Below are positions 21,301 through 36,300 of a stretch of DNA of 64,000 nucleotides, in pieces (positions within the stretch are counted from its first letter, which is position 1; every line of letters begins with the position of its first letter). Location: the NCBI RefSeq assembly GCF_035582795.1, contig NC_134367.1, positions 2,296,501 through 2,360,500 on the forward strand. The letters run 5' to 3'. The translations under genes were made by a program, and so were the position numbers. The notes beneath the pieces were generated by a model. The model was not told where the DNA came from. It worked only from the letters and a program-made list of their open reading frames with translations, and did not search any database. The stretch comes from Mycteria americana. Lineage: Eukaryota; Chordata; Aves; Ciconiiformes; Ciconiidae.

Positions 21301-24300
21301 TTTTGTTCCAGTATTGTGCAATATTGTGCTGCAGTTAAATCCTCTGTTACACTTGTGATTTTGGAAACCTCGGTTTTATCCCCCAGGCTTTTCCTCTCCA
21401 AATTGAAGTGTTCCAGCTGTTTGGGCTTTCTTCTTGCAATTCAGCTGCTTCATTCCTGTAATGATTTTAGTTATCTTTCTCTGTCCCTTTTTCTAGCCTT
21501 GTCCTTGCTGAGGTGTGGAGATGAGAATGGCACACCACTCCGGATGTGGGCGCATTAGGGATTTATTTATATATAAAATCACACTTTTTGCTGCTAATGG
21601 CTTCCTAGTAATGGCCAACATTATGTTCATTTTTCTGACTTTTGTTACACATTAAACCAATGATTTCAGAGAACTGTCAAAAATATCACTTTCACTAACA
21701 GTCTGTTTATGGCCACTGTTGGAAGTGGAGCAGTAATTATATGGACCCTCAGCCTAAGCCAGAAAAACTAGTGTAATTGTTCTTATCTTCATAAAATAGC
21801 TTTCTGCTACAGAGAGAGAAACAATCGAGAAGCGAATGTTACTTCTCTGCACTCTGTGGTATAAAGCTCAACTTAATAGCATAAATTAGCTTGCATGAAA
21901 CACGGTGTCGCTGCAATTCATATACTAGCTCGATGCCAAAGCCATTCTTAAACTTAGCATGGGTGCATTGGTGTTGTGGCTGTATATAGTACTCCCTCCT
22001 GCCAATACAATTAGCATATAGTCCAGTGGTTTCAGTCTGGGCATGGGCTATGGGCTACTTCTGAATGCTTCATGAAAAATGGGGAAGGCTGTGCAAGGAA
22101 ACAAGGCTATTATCAAGCTTAAATTCACTATGCAGGGGCCTGCGCCTCCGTTGCAGAGGCTTTTAGGGGTTTGAACAGGAAAAAAAGAACGAAAAGCCGC
22201 AGGTTTTCATAAGTATATTTCCACTCCTTGTATTAGCCTAGATTGCCCCTTAAATCGGTACTTAGCAGGAAGGAAGTTTTTATTATTTGGCTTTTAAGAT
22301 ATTATTTAATGTTGCAGTCAAATGGATGGAGCACTCAAATTTTGAACTGAATGAAGTCGGTTAAAACTTGCATTGTGACTTTTTCTGGTAAACATCTCTC
22401 ATCTCCAGGCCCTCCCTAATTGCTGTGAACATAAAATAGCATAGCAGCAGAATCAGTGTGATTTGTCTTGTCTATTGGGGGGGGAAGGCCTTGTAATTCT
22501 CATAGTTTTTCAGTACCACTTTGTCACAACAGTTCCTCATAAAACCCATAAGAAAAATTCAGCTTGCTTGTACTGAAAGAGTACAATACAAGAAAGAGTA
22601 AATGTGAAGCAAAAAAAGAGAACTACTGCAGCTGTTGTCTTACCATCAATAAATTCAGCGTACTTCTCTTCCCATACCATTGATTGCTTCATTGAAGGAA
22701 CTGTTTAAAAACTTATTTATTGTTATTTCTTGAAAACTCAAAAAATCAGTAAGTTGCCTTTTTGAGACTTTCCGCTAATATGATTCCTTCGTAATTATAA
22801 TAAAGGCTAATAAGCCATGTCATCAGTGTTGTCTTGTTATGTTGCAGCAATATTGGTATTATCCAACTTGATTAAACAAAGAAAAATTACATCAGGAGTC
22901 CCTTTTCATGTATACTGGCCCATACTGTAATCAGTTCCTATGCCTTTATTTACTCCTAGGAAAGATTAACACCTTAAGCTTTCTGCTATGCTACATCAGC
23001 AAGGCCTGCTTTAATCTGGGCCGATCGAAGGGAGGGCTTTCTGCACTCAAGGGCCTGGAGCATTATTTTATCCCCAAGTCTCTCTAAAGGGGCTTACTCC
23101 ATTTGATAGAGGACAAACACCAGTTGCACTAGTCCAACCTCTGTTAACATCTGCTTGGCTCTAGCAGAGACTTAAAAGGAGAGGCATTTTACATCTGCTT
23201 CTTTCTCAAAGGGGTAATACCGGTTAATGTAGACTAAAGCACTAGTCACTATAGAGTATGGAGATAGGAGATGAGAGGTGTAAAGGACGCGTGTTTTTGG
23301 AGCCTGCTCCGCAGGCCCTGCGGCCAGGCTGCGCTGTCCAGGCGGACGGGGCTGGGAGCTGTCCTCCCTGCAGTCCTGCACTGTGGCAGCCGCTGCGCAC
23401 ATCGGGGGCCTCGCCTTTCCTGGCTTGGTGGGGTCATTCTTTCATCTGTTCCGTGCTGTCGTGTAAAACGTATTGTAAGGTATTTTTACAATTTTCTATA
23501 ATCTGCTAACAGGTTGTTTTATCGCATAGTCTGTCTCAGCTATGCTGTTAAAACTTCCCTCTCAATATGTTCACGATGATAGAGTGACATTGAGATGATG
23601 TTGCACTGCGCTGCTGCCACAATTCTGCTGCGTTACCTAGATCGTGTGCTGAATGAGGCAGTGACAACGGAGAAGTTAAATTACCCCTGTCCCCCTGAGG
23701 GATCTGACCTTGCTTACCCATCTCTTGGATTATTATTGCTATAAGGAATTATCTTGTGTCCCTATTTCACTTAATATTCCTTTGGCCCTGAAGGATTTGC
23801 TTATGCATAAGACTAGCAAGCAGTGTTTTTTATCTGCCTTAATGCAATTTTTGTAGACAAACGTTTTTATCAGAGAACATGTAACTTGGTAGCCTGTTGG
23901 AGCCTGGGAGCATGCTATTAAAGCTTTTGTCACTGATGAAGAGAAGTGGTTTAATATGATGATTGCCAGCCTCGTTGCAGTTAAATATACTGCCAGCACT
24001 TCCTTCTCCTTACCCTGGTTTTATGGGGCCTCACAAATGATACTAGGGGTCAAAGAGGCTTTAAAGGACAGGAACCAGACATAGTTGAGGGCTAAATGGG
24101 TCCCTCTGGGTGAACGCAGAAGCGTTGTCTTTTGGGATTATACCAGAGGTCAAATGCTCCAGAAATGAGATGACACAGTCACCATATGGGCAGAGGAGAT
24201 AACATGCTCTTCCTTTGCACTCTCACAACTTGCATTCCCATTTTGCATATCTAAAAAGAGCAGCAGTAGGGACTTCGGGATGCACCGTAGCTAGGTTGGC

Positions 24301-27300
24301 TAGTGCGTAGGTGGGAGATGCAAAGGGAGAAATAGAGAAATAATGTTATCCCACAGTTGATTTGGTTTTTGCAGTGTGAGGGAGGTAGCTGGAAGGGGAG
24401 AGGAGTAATGTTGACTCCTATGCTCCTACTCCATCACCACGGCAGAGTTCACCAGCTGGGAATCATTGGATTAATGTAAACTAACTATCCAGTCATGGAG
24501 TTTTGAATATTTAGAAGCAGAGCTAGTGAATAGTTAATGGACTTTGTCACAGAATATGCAACTACAGATGTGAAGACACCTGATTTTTCATACCCTATTT
24601 CAAATTTAATGGCTTCTTCCTTGTACTAATTCTTGCAGAAGATAATGCCATTGACCTGCCGCAGAGTGTGTGCTGCAAGATTTGCATACCCTTGCTAACT
24701 ATATTTCTGTGTGTATAGCACCGTTTCTTTTTTGTGGCAATATTTTTTTTCTTTTTCTCCTCCCAGCACTGATCTTTGGAGTCTAGTTCATTTGTCTTTT
24801 TTAAGTGGAAAAGAACTGGAGTATGCTTAAAAATGACATCAACAGAAGAGAGAGCTATATTTACTCCCATCCTGGTCTTAGCATGTGGGATAGGAGTTAG
24901 CTATTTTTCCAGTATAGCTAGGTCAAGTATTAAGTGGCTTATTTTAATGGTGTTTCTCAAATAGCTTTTCTATCAGGCATATATTACTACTGATTTCAGA
25001 TAATCAGGGTTTGGACTTAACATGGAATATTGTCTCTTAATTCTTGATTTGCATAAGGGTCAGGGAGAAGTGTGCAAAATTCACTGATCTTGGTTTATGT
25101 GATTGTGATTCCTACATTCCCTGGAGCTGGGAGGTAGTGCTGCCCCATTCCTCCACCTGTTTCTGAGTGATTTTTGGGGATACAAGTGAGAGGCATCTTT
25201 CTTTCTTTCCCACTGATCAGCAAGGATGGGGAGAATGTAGAGTGGAAGATCCTTAACTTCTTCCCTCCTTAATTCCATCTTTATTCCTTTCCCTCCCCCA
25301 TATTCTTTTACCTTGCCCGTGCGCTATACCCTCCTAAATCTCGGCACGTTTCCTTGGCTTTCTGTATTCTTCAGTTCTGCATCCAAAACTCGTAGAAGAA
25401 TATAAAGCTAATGGAAAAGTAGGTTTTAATCAGCTGGTGTTTTGTAAGCACCCTAATCTTTGACACTAATTTGCAGTAAGGATTAATTTTCTCTTTAGTT
25501 TGTAGGATTATGAAGCCTACAGAACAATGGAACTGTACATGATCAAGAATGCAAGCTGTGCACCAGCTGATTAAAGCCTACTCTTTCATTAACTTTATAT
25601 TCTCTTATTCCGACTCTGAATTTTTACCTTAGAAATAGCCACGTAAAGATATAGATTGTTTTATTGTTAAACCAGAAAGTCGCAAAGCTAGAATTGTAGA
25701 GATGATTCTGCAGGGTACAGGCAGAGCAAAGGAGTTTCTAGTAATGTACTGCTTAGAAATTCTTGCTTTAGGAATACCTGAGGCTTGTCCGTTTGAAACG
25801 CATCAGCTTGCGGTTTCAATCTTGACCTGTAAAGGCCATGAGTGTTGTGCCAAGGTGACATCCCAAGCCGGTAAGAACAATTTGGGAAGAACTACCGCTG
25901 TTACATGCCCAGGTAGATCCATACAAAATTAGTACGATCTGACAATTTTGTAAGATGAGGCTTCTGAGGAAGCTGTTTCTTGAACATAGCCTTAGGTGGT
26001 CTCGTATTAGGACCATCAATCCCATCCTTTGCACGTTAAGGTCCAGTGAACTCCAAGATGATCTGAATGAACAATATTCAATGAATACTGAAGCATTTAG
26101 ACTCTTTGGACAGGAAGACCAGCAAGGTGAAATAGTCATTTGCGTTCAGATAAAGCATAGAGCTATGTGTATGTACCTACTTTGAAGTTGGTAGAGGCTT
26201 AAATGAGGAAGAAAGGGAAAGAGCGTTATCATCGCACTTCAAGAACCCGGATAGAGGTATTCTAGTGCTACGCTGTACAGAGCAGCATGAAAGAATAGAG
26301 TACGAAAGAGATGCTTCTTTTTAAAACGAATACAAAGAATGCAAGGGTTAAAACTTCTGCATGTAGATCATCAGTGCTCAAATAGCAGAGCTAGATAGCA
26401 GGTGTTAGAAACCCTTACTTTCTTTTGCCTGGCTAACAGATGTTCTTCAGAGAATAATTTCAGAAATACTGTTTTCTAGTCGTTTATGTTTGTTAATGAG
26501 AACAAGATGCCACGTGAATATTTTCAAAACGCAGACTAGTAGTGAGAGAGAAAATGAAGAGAAGTAGCATTTGGAGGGTTTTTTTGTTAAATCGATAAAC
26601 TACTGCTTGCACATTGAAGATGAACTCTGTCACCATGTTCATATTTTCTTGAATAAAAGATTAATTCTGAATGACGATTCAAGTGGAAATATGGAAACGA
26701 AGTTTAGCCTTAGTAGTTTAGTGCAAGCATATGAAAAAAACATTAGTTTTATGTAATGATTCAGTTTAAAGTGAATGATCTACATCTTAATCAACATCTA
26801 TTCACAGTGGGCTTATTTTCAGGGTCATGAAGGCAGATGGCTCTGCATTGTGGCTAATTCTGTAGCATCTGGTGGAGGCTTAAAGAGGAATTATTAGGAA
26901 AGGTGGAACACACATGAATTTATTTTGAATAGTTAAATGGCAATGTACTGTATAGTCAGTTGTAGCTTTATATCTGCAAGCATAAACTCAGAAGCAAAAG
27001 AATGCTGTGCCAGAGCATTAAGGGAATATTGGTCTCTCCCTTGGTCATTTACTATTCCTATTACCTACCACAGGAGTACAGACATTCGTTCCTATCTTTG
27101 TGTGTTTTTTCTCTACCTTAATCAAAATCAGCCAGTTGATTCTCTTAGATGCAGCTGCTGTGGGACAAAAACCATGTTTATATATTGTATATTGTATGCT
27201 GTAGTAGTACAGGTTAGCATTTGTTGATGTGACTAGACTTAGCCTTATATCTAGTAGTATGTGTGACTTAGAGGATATAGTTCTGCTATATTAGTACTGA

Positions 27301-30300
27301 AATAGCTACCTTGTATTCTGCGCGTACACACATTAAATTCTGTCCCTCATAAGGCAGAGATCCAGTGTGTCCGCTATAGAATCAAGTCACCACTTCTGTT
27401 TAGTCTAAGTTACTAGCAAGACCTTTCTCTTCCCCCTTTACGCTCTTCTGATACGAAGATTATTTAGATATCTCAGTTATAACTTGTGAGCTGACATAAT
27501 AGGTTGGAAGCTCTTTAGTTTTGACTTGCCATTTTTCAGAACATGTTTTTTGCGCAAAAAGTTGGCAGTGATGTAAATAACGGTGGACTACAAAAGTTGT
27601 GTGGCTTGGCTAGGATGTACTTTTAATTTTGCTGGTCACTTGGAAGTGGTGTTTTTCCCTTGCTTTCTCTAGTGTTTTTTTATTTTGCTGGTCACTTGGA
27701 AGTGGTGATTTTCCTTGCTTTCTCTAGTGTGTGATGATGGTTCCAATTATAGCGTAGTCGGATTCAAAAAGAAAGCCACAACAGACTGACAAGATGAGAG
27801 AATAAGTATGAAATAACAGTTTAAGCCCCAAGGAGCAGTTGTCATAAATGTTACCATTTGTCTTGCTGGTATGGCTGCAGTTTCCTTCTTTGTTTTGGGA
27901 GGCATTTGTGGTGATTTTAAAGAAAGTTAGGATGGCTTTTATGGATTTGAGTCATTTTTGTACCAATGGGATGTTCCTGTGTGGCTGTGAAGCTATTGTG
28001 TTCTGTGGTATGAAAAGAAGAAGAATTCACCAAAGCATGTTTTTAACGTTCAAAGGACAAATCTTAAATCCACATGTGCTTCATTTGTGCACTGCCGTCT
28101 TACTCCCCGTTTTGTATCCTGGTCATTAAGAGATGCAGATGCATGAGGGTTTTGTGACTTTCGGAAGGAAACTGAGCCAGTATTTGTCCTACATCTAGCA
28201 CCAAACTGATACTGAAGCTAAGTAGTCTGTGGGCTGCAAAAATGGTTGAGGAACCCAGTGTTCTTGACCTGAGTTCATTATTCAATCTTGCAACACCTGG
28301 GACCTGCAAAACAATAACATTTTAATAAAATACACTTCTAAAGAATATATTTGGTGTGAGAGACAGGCTACTAGACATGAAATTGGGGAGGAGATGGATA
28401 AACGTAAGAGCCTTAGAACAGCGATACAAAGTCAGACCAGAGGTCTCTTTAGCCCGGTACTGTGTCACCCGATGGTGGCCTGCAGTGGGTGCTGTACGGA
28501 ACAGGTCAGGTACGTAACATACATCTACCCAGGCTGTTCTTCCATGTTCGGTGATTTGTGGCTTGGAAATGAAGTCTTGCATTAGTAACCTTCGATGTAT
28601 TTTCCTACAAATTTATCAGTTTTCTTCCTGAACTCATACATTCTTTTAGCATCCACGCAAATCAGTGGCAGAGAGTTACATGAGTTAAAGGTGTTGTGCG
28701 AAGCATTTGCTGTTGTTGGGGTTTTTTTCTCTTCAAACAAACCACCTGCTGTTTTTATGTTCCCTACTTTTTGTGCTGAAGCTACAGTGAACAATTGGAC
28801 CATATTTTTCCTTTATGTATCATTTGCGATTTTATAGAGCTGTTTCATGGCTCATCCTCCTGCTGTCTCTTTTACAAGGTACAAGAATAAAAGTATGCCA
28901 CATCAATATTTTTCTGTAGTATATGAATGCGATGCCATGTTAATATACCGTATGTAAATCTGCTCTGTCAGATTGCTCTTGCAGTAACAATAACGAGTAG
29001 ACTATCTTCCATATTTTGCAGAACTGTTAGTGTAAGCTGTCTCTGCATGTCTGAAGCCATAGCTCAATAGCAATCTTCCTGAAGCTGTGTTGTTTCCAGG
29101 TATCTGTGAGGCATTTAGAAAACATCTTCAGAGACCATCAAAGTCAAAGGGGAGTACTCCGCATCTTTTCAGGAGAACCTTAAGTACTTGTGTTGAATTT
29201 GAGAATCAGATCTGCCCAGTTTCTCTGTGGTCTTATATAAATTAGTGCGATGCTATTATGCAGACTTAAAACTAGCATGAAGTTGGATACTTGGTCCTTA
29301 AAGTTATATTTTCATTTTTTCATTTGTAAGACTTCCCCCCCCCCCCCCGTAGGTTCTACTATTGCGTTTTTAATGACGCCTTTCCTTGTGAATTTGGCCA
29401 CGATACTCCTCTACCCTGCCGCTGTCCCGCAGAGTTAGTCCCTATGGTTACCCCCCCTTTGTGGGGTGACAAAGGTTGGCATCTTGATTCTCCCGAGCCA
29501 AATTCTGCCCTTTGACTCTCTCCCCTTTTCACACCCCTTGCTAAGCTTGGCCTCTTGCTCTGCTCGGAGGCTTGTCAGCGAGGGGTTCCCATGGAAACGA
29601 GGAAGGAAATTTGAAAAGAGAAGAGGAGAGAACAGAAACACAAAGGGCTGGTTAATTTGAATTTGAACAAGGAAGGAAAGCTCCTTGTAGTTCATCTTTG
29701 TGTGTTGTAGAAACCTGAAATTTATCTTTTAAAAGTTGCTTTCAATTTGTAAACTTGTTTATATTCCCTGTTTCTTGATTTATAGAACAAAAGTTGTCAT
29801 GTTTGTGGCCCTGAGCAAGGAGAAACATCTTTCTTTTTAAATTCAGTGAGAGAATTCTGGTCAGCCACACATTTAGCTTTTTTCCCCTCACAGGTCCAAA
29901 AGCATCATTCATGTTTTTAATATTTTTCTCTGAGAACTTGCATGTATTACATTTTTTCCCTTTGTAATGATTCAATCATACCGTCAATTATCTGACATCT
30001 GTGCATCCTTTTTTGCAGAGGAGTGGACAAATATATGCCATTCAGAATCAGCAAACCTGTTAGTTGAATCCCTGCTCATGAGTATTCCTTCTGGTTTCTT
30101 GTGCATTTTTAGCCATTGTCGTCTGATCTGGGCAGGTGCAATATGAAAATGTAACTGCAGGGAAGAATGTGGTAACAAAGTTTGGTCTTGGATTTCAGGT
30201 TTGATGCTTACTGTCAATAATAAAGAAAACATTTCAAGAAAAGAGAAATGTGTGTCACGTGATTGCAAGTGCCTTTCAGACACACTATCTGCATAGTTTA

Positions 30301-33300
30301 CAAATGTGTTAAATAATTAAAGTTTTATATGAATGTCTTAAAGAACAATGAAGTTACTTTGTCTTCAGATTTTCCACAGCAGCTTTTTGAATGACGAATG
30401 GTCTGTCTGGTTCTTACAGAAAAATAGTCTTTACCTTATGTAGAAGAAATATCATTTAAATTGTTTGATTTGAAAATTTGTCCTCCAGCTGCACTTTTAC
30501 AAAATCTTGTGGCTAAAATACTGGAAAAATCTCAGACCCTGAAGAGTAGACAGACATTTTCCTTAGTCTTACTTTGCAACTACGGGCAAATTATTCCTGT
30601 TATTCAGAATAACTTTAATTAAGTGGCATCACAAAAAGGCAACATAATTCTTCAGATCCATCAGTTACTTTTTTCTGACACAACGGGAGGCAGTTGCTTT
30701 TGTCTGGAAATAGTAAGCTTCCAGGCTTTTAAAATTTAGGCTTTGGTTCCCTTCCCACTTTGTACTAGTTGCTATTAGTAGCCAGGGTCACAGAGGGGAC
30801 TCAAGAAAGGGGCATTGAATTGAAGCCAGGACTGTAAAAGTTCTGCAGCTTGCGGTTCTCCTCCAGTGGTAGCCGATTCCTCTGACATAACCTGTTGTAC
30901 CCATCACAGGGCAGCCAGTGTGACAGATTAAAGGACGCGGTTTTGATCTCTGGGCGTTAGTCCTCATCCGTGAGGTAGGAGGCAAGTATGAGTGAAATCA
31001 GCAAAGAGCTACAGAGCAGAACTCATCATGAAACATTAACAAGTGCACGTACGTACATTCCTCTCCGCTGTCCCATCACCATCCTGCTGCTTTTGAGGTT
31101 TAAGAGACAAAGGGAGCTGGAAAGCTGCTGTATGAACTTCCTATGGTTCTTCAAAGCAGAAATGCCCACTGTGGTCTTCTGTGGTCTGCCAGGTGAGCCC
31201 TGCTGCGGCTAACCAAATGGGGCTTATCACAGCAGGCTTCCAGCTCTTTTCGCCTTCCCTACCTTATCGCCCCACACCTGGTCTTTGCTCAATTGCATTT
31301 TCCATCCTTTTAGACACAGATAAATACAAAAGGGATTTTGCAGCATTGAGCAATTATTCAAAGGGGCAATCAAGGGGAAAACACACGTACCCCCTCTTGT
31401 CTCTCACGTCACCCTCAAATGCTTACATCTCCAAGCAATTTAATGCAGTCTTTCCTATTTATCTGACCTGCTCTTTTATAGTTTGATCCCACTGATTCCA
31501 TTCTGTGTCAATTCCCCCGTTGCAAACACCCCTGCAGTGTGTTCCATACAGAACCTGACACACGGAGTACAGTTACAGTGCTTGTGAGTGTCACTTACTG
31601 TTTGAGATATGTTTTGAAGAGGTACTTCTTCCACAGCACCCATAGATATTTGCTTCTCTTTATTCTATTAAACTGGAAAAGAATTTGGGTCTATCATCCT
31701 GTGTAGCAGCCTCACAGAGTAGTTGCATAATCTTTTTGTCATCTCTTGTTTCCTTCCATCCGTGTCCCCTCTCTCCTCCCACTGTCTTGTTAATGCCGTT
31801 GCTGTGTTAATTCTTGTCCTACTTGTCTAGAGTGTTTCAAAGACATGCAGGATACACTGTGGGAGCAGTTTTTCCCAAAACTACATTAGTGATACAGAAG
31901 AGAGCTAGGCAGAAACTTCTGTCCTCAACAGGGTGACACTTCTGGACCTTTGAGGGCAAAATATTACTTAATCTATTTTGAGAGAAGCAAGCATGCTTTT
32001 AGGGTGCTGCAGAAACAAATAAGCAGAGGCACTATGGGAATTCCTGTCAAATATTTATCTGGTAAATTATTAACTGTAGGGAAGAAAAATCAACTTCAGG
32101 TGCTTGGTTTTATTCTTAATTTGACAGTTTTGGTGAGGCTTTCAGAATTGGTCATTCAGACGCTTGTGAGGCTGCTGACAGCTTTCTGTCCAGTGGAAAA
32201 GTCTTGTACAATTGCAATTATTTTTTTAATTCTCTTTCCCTTTCCTCCCCTGTAGAGTTCATCTGTGACCTCATTAACTTAGCACTGAGTGGGAAGGATA
32301 GTATCCCCTGATGAACCTTCAATTTTAATCTACAGCTGCTGTGTTTGGACATGTTTTTTAAAAAACGGTTAATTATTAAAATTGAAGTCACCAGCTAATT
32401 ATCTTAAAGCTTCTATTTTGAGCAGAAATTAATTTTCATTTAATATGTTGGAGTAAATTGGGATTTTTCTCAGTCTTTTCTGTTCTCTATTACTGTCTGA
32501 TGAAGTAGAGAGGCCCAATTAGTGACCCCCTTGTAATTCTGTAACTAGGTAAAAGAAATAATATATATTGGGATGGAGAATCTCAAAAGTTAAAAAAGCC
32601 ATCCTAGTAGATGGAGTCAACAGTGTATAGACTCACTGTAGAATTAGAATAATGAAAGAAAAATATCTTTCCAAAGACCGAAAACTTCCCAAAGCCACCT
32701 CATTTTCCCATTGTTTGTGTCTAGCTGTACATACAGATAGCACATAGCACACGGGAAGAATTTCATGCATAATACCAAAATATAGAAAACTGATCCTGAG
32801 ATTCAACTAGCCAGGTCACCTTTTATTTTTGTAATGGCTTTATTGTACTTGCTCGCAGTAACAGCATCAGTACAGGATGATTCTGCATGGAGCCCCTGCT
32901 AACACTGAGAGATACACTGTTGTTTTTTTACTCAAACTTCCAGTTAAATATACAAGTTTTCCTGAATAAAATCTGGATTATATAATCATTTGCCCACATC
33001 TACCCAATTAATGCATGTGAAGAGTACAAAGTACTGGAGCTTTACTTTTCTTGTCTTAGAAATTGGCTAAAATAATTGCAAAACCAGATATAATCCGCTG
33101 AGAATCCTCACAATCAAAATAGTCTGAAAACTGTAATTGGTATATGAGCGAGAGGGGAAACAGTAACAGCTGTAGTAGAGTAACTCTGTAAAATGAAGTG
33201 GAAGGTGCTGTTGAATTGAGATTTGGAGACGGTGCAGCTTGATTTGGATTGGATCCTACTCTAGTAAATGCATATAGGGGACAGCAGGGCTGCAGGCTTT

Positions 33301-36300
33301 GTAGAGTGTAGACCACACATCCAGGAAAACCATCCTGCATTGTTTATGCATGTGGAACAACCTGCTAATTTTTAGAATTAACTATACCAAAAAGCAGCTT
33401 GGTATACTAGACTGGTAGTGTAGCCTTCCTGGAAATTAAGCATGAGGGAAAGAAGATAAATAGTTGTCAAGCCAGCAGACAATATGTTTTAAATATCATC
33501 CTGTGAAATATCCGTAATTTTGAGGCCCAAAGATGCAAATCTCCGCTCCTGTCCAACTGTTGACACGTGTGTGTGTATGTCTGCGTGTGTATGTCTGTGT
33601 GTGTGTATGTCTCTGTGTGTGTATATGTTTTTGCTGGTATGTAGATGTAACAGATGGTTAGTAATGTTAGACTAAGACACAGCTGTTAAAATATTAGCAT
33701 TCATTTTGCAGATAGGTTTTGTTTGCTAGTCAGAATAATTTTTACAGTATGGATCCAACAGATTATGTTCTTTCTTCAGTTTGCATCGTATTGTTTTATG
33801 TACATAGTTGTATTGGATCAGTGTCATGCTCCATTTCTTTCCAAGGCGTATATACCAACCCCCCTGACTTTTCCATTGTTAGAGAGGCATTACTGTATTA
33901 CCCAAGTGTTCCTTTTGATGTTCAATTTGGACAATAAATATTGGGTGGAGTCAAGAAAAGTTTCAATATGTAGCCAAACATATCTGTAAATTCATTTGGC
34001 ACAACTGGTTTTGGTTTTTTGACAAAGTAACAGTCCTAGTGGATATTGCAAGATCATGCCCTGAAGTATTTAGGTTAGATTCTTTATGGGCTTTCACAGG
34101 AGCAAAATTAAGTCATTTAACCTGTGCCCAAGGAGATGTGGATCCTAATGTAACCAGGAAAGACGTGAGAGTTTTTGAATGATAACTCCTGCTTTGAGAA
34201 CACTGTCTGATGTTCAAGGCTCAAAGAGTGAATTTATTAATGATGATGACTGAATCTGCCATTGAATTCTCATGTACGAAACCAAGTGTTTTGGCTAGTA
34301 AGAGAATTTTGTGAGAGGATTTTGACAGCAGACTGGCTGCCAAGGGAGTAGCAAATAGAGCTTCCTGAATTCATTCAGTGCTTTTTTTCTCTTGCAGCCT
34401 TCTGTCTGTAAAAGGTTATGCTCCTGGGTTTTAACAGCATCAACGCCTGTTCTCTGCCATAGCAAGAAGTCTTTGCCTTGTGGAGCTAATGCTATAAAAC
34501 TCGAGGGTTTACCTTAAACATATCCTTGTAATGTTTTCTGGGTCTGGCTGGGTCCAGGGCAGTTGAACTCTGTTTTAGATGGTTATGAACACACCAGATG
34601 TCCTGAGCAGCACAGCTTAGGGTTCAGTGTTAACTAGCTGGAAGGTCAACTTAGCTGTGCCCTGTTCTTCATCCTCCAGTAACACGTCCCTTTTGCACCT
34701 CTTGCACTGGCACCAGAGTTTGCCCAAACCTATTGTAAGGTCATTAAGGAGCTAAACCAGTAAAAAACTAAGCTTAGGAAAAAGGGAATTGATCAACCCA
34801 GGTGTATTATACAGGAAAGATATTGAGATGCTAACACTTGAGGTCTCAGCGTTCAGGATCTTATCCTGACTTTACACTACTAATGGTCCAAATACAGCAT
34901 GTGTGGCTTTGAGGTTAGTTTCATGAACAGTTTAAATCAATCTTAAACCCAAGTCAGTGCGAAGGAGGCTGGTGGCAGGGGAGAGGGCAGGGGTCGATAA
35001 ACTTAGGCTCATTGTGAAACTGCACCCTGAAGTGCGTTAGATGAGAACTGTAATTTGTCCTCATTTCACAGCCATATAGGAGGATGATGATGACAACTGT
35101 ACAGTTCACATTGACTTTTAAGGGAGTCGGCATACTGTAGATTCCCTTGGTTAGTCTGTCAAGAAGCGCTTTGGCTTGAATGTCAGAATTCAGAAAACAG
35201 AAGCCTTCTTCCATCCTCATCCCAGTGGAAAACATGGAGCTTCAGGTAGTCTGCATTGGCTTGTATTATTAAGCTCTCTTAGATATTCTGCTACGTCAGC
35301 TGTGTAAAAAAACACAGTTAGTGAAATCACACATGAAATAGTAGAAGTCATCAAGCCTTTGAGAAATAAAAGTAAATTCTCTTCAGCAGGAGTATTCATT
35401 GTTGCTTTCGTATTTTAGAAATCCAACTTGTCTAATTTGATTCTGCAGGTTATTAATGTTGTTCATTATGTGGCAGACACAGTCATTCTGTATGTTGATG
35501 GCAGTAAAAATGAAAAGGTGAAGCGAATCTGATTAGTGACTTTGAAGCTTGGCTGTGTCCTTATCTGTATCTTCCCTCATGTTTCTGATTTTTAGAAATT
35601 CCCTTTTTATGAGCTCTGAAGAACTTGATCTGGCTACCGATTCCATTGTGTGCTCTCAAGTTAGTGTCAAGCCTTCTAACAAATCTTCATACCAAATGCT
35701 TTTCCTCCTTCACTCAGCAAGATAAATTTTGGAGTACCACGCCAACAGTGAATTGTTTATACTCTTCACTCCTGTTATTCTTCAAGGAGACAGACCTCCC
35801 TTGAGTTGGCAGAAATAGTCCACGAGTCCCTGACATGCAGATCAGTCTGCGGTGGCAGAGTTGAGGGAAAGAAAAGGCTGTTATCGCTAACACTCCACTT
35901 CTCGTAATGGATATCTTTTCTCCTTCCCACAGTGACAACAGCACTGGAGCACTTTTTCGGCAGGCATCAAAGCAGTGATCACATGCAGTTTGTACTTGGA
36001 AGGTTGTCTTTGCAACTGCAGGAGGTAGAAATGTGTCATTTAAATGAAAAATACTATTTTGTCAAGACTTCCAGCTCCTGCCTGATAGTCTCTTGCTTGT
36101 CCAGGCAAGTGTGCTTTATAGTTTCTTAACTTAGCAGTATCTAAAATACGGTCCAGAGGGCTATATATTTATTTCTCTGTGGTACTTTGGAATTCTCCCA
36201 AGCCCATCCCAGCAGGCATATGGAGAGGAAGGAGGAAGTCCGAGCAGTCTCAGCTGTCTTATAAAAACTAACATTTCTTGCAAATGGAAATTGTTACCAG

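Noticed and set aside
30900-30990. Possible tRNA-like segment around GGGCGTTAGTCCTCATCC
   Set aside because: No T-loop GTTCRA box and no complete cloverleaf could be made.
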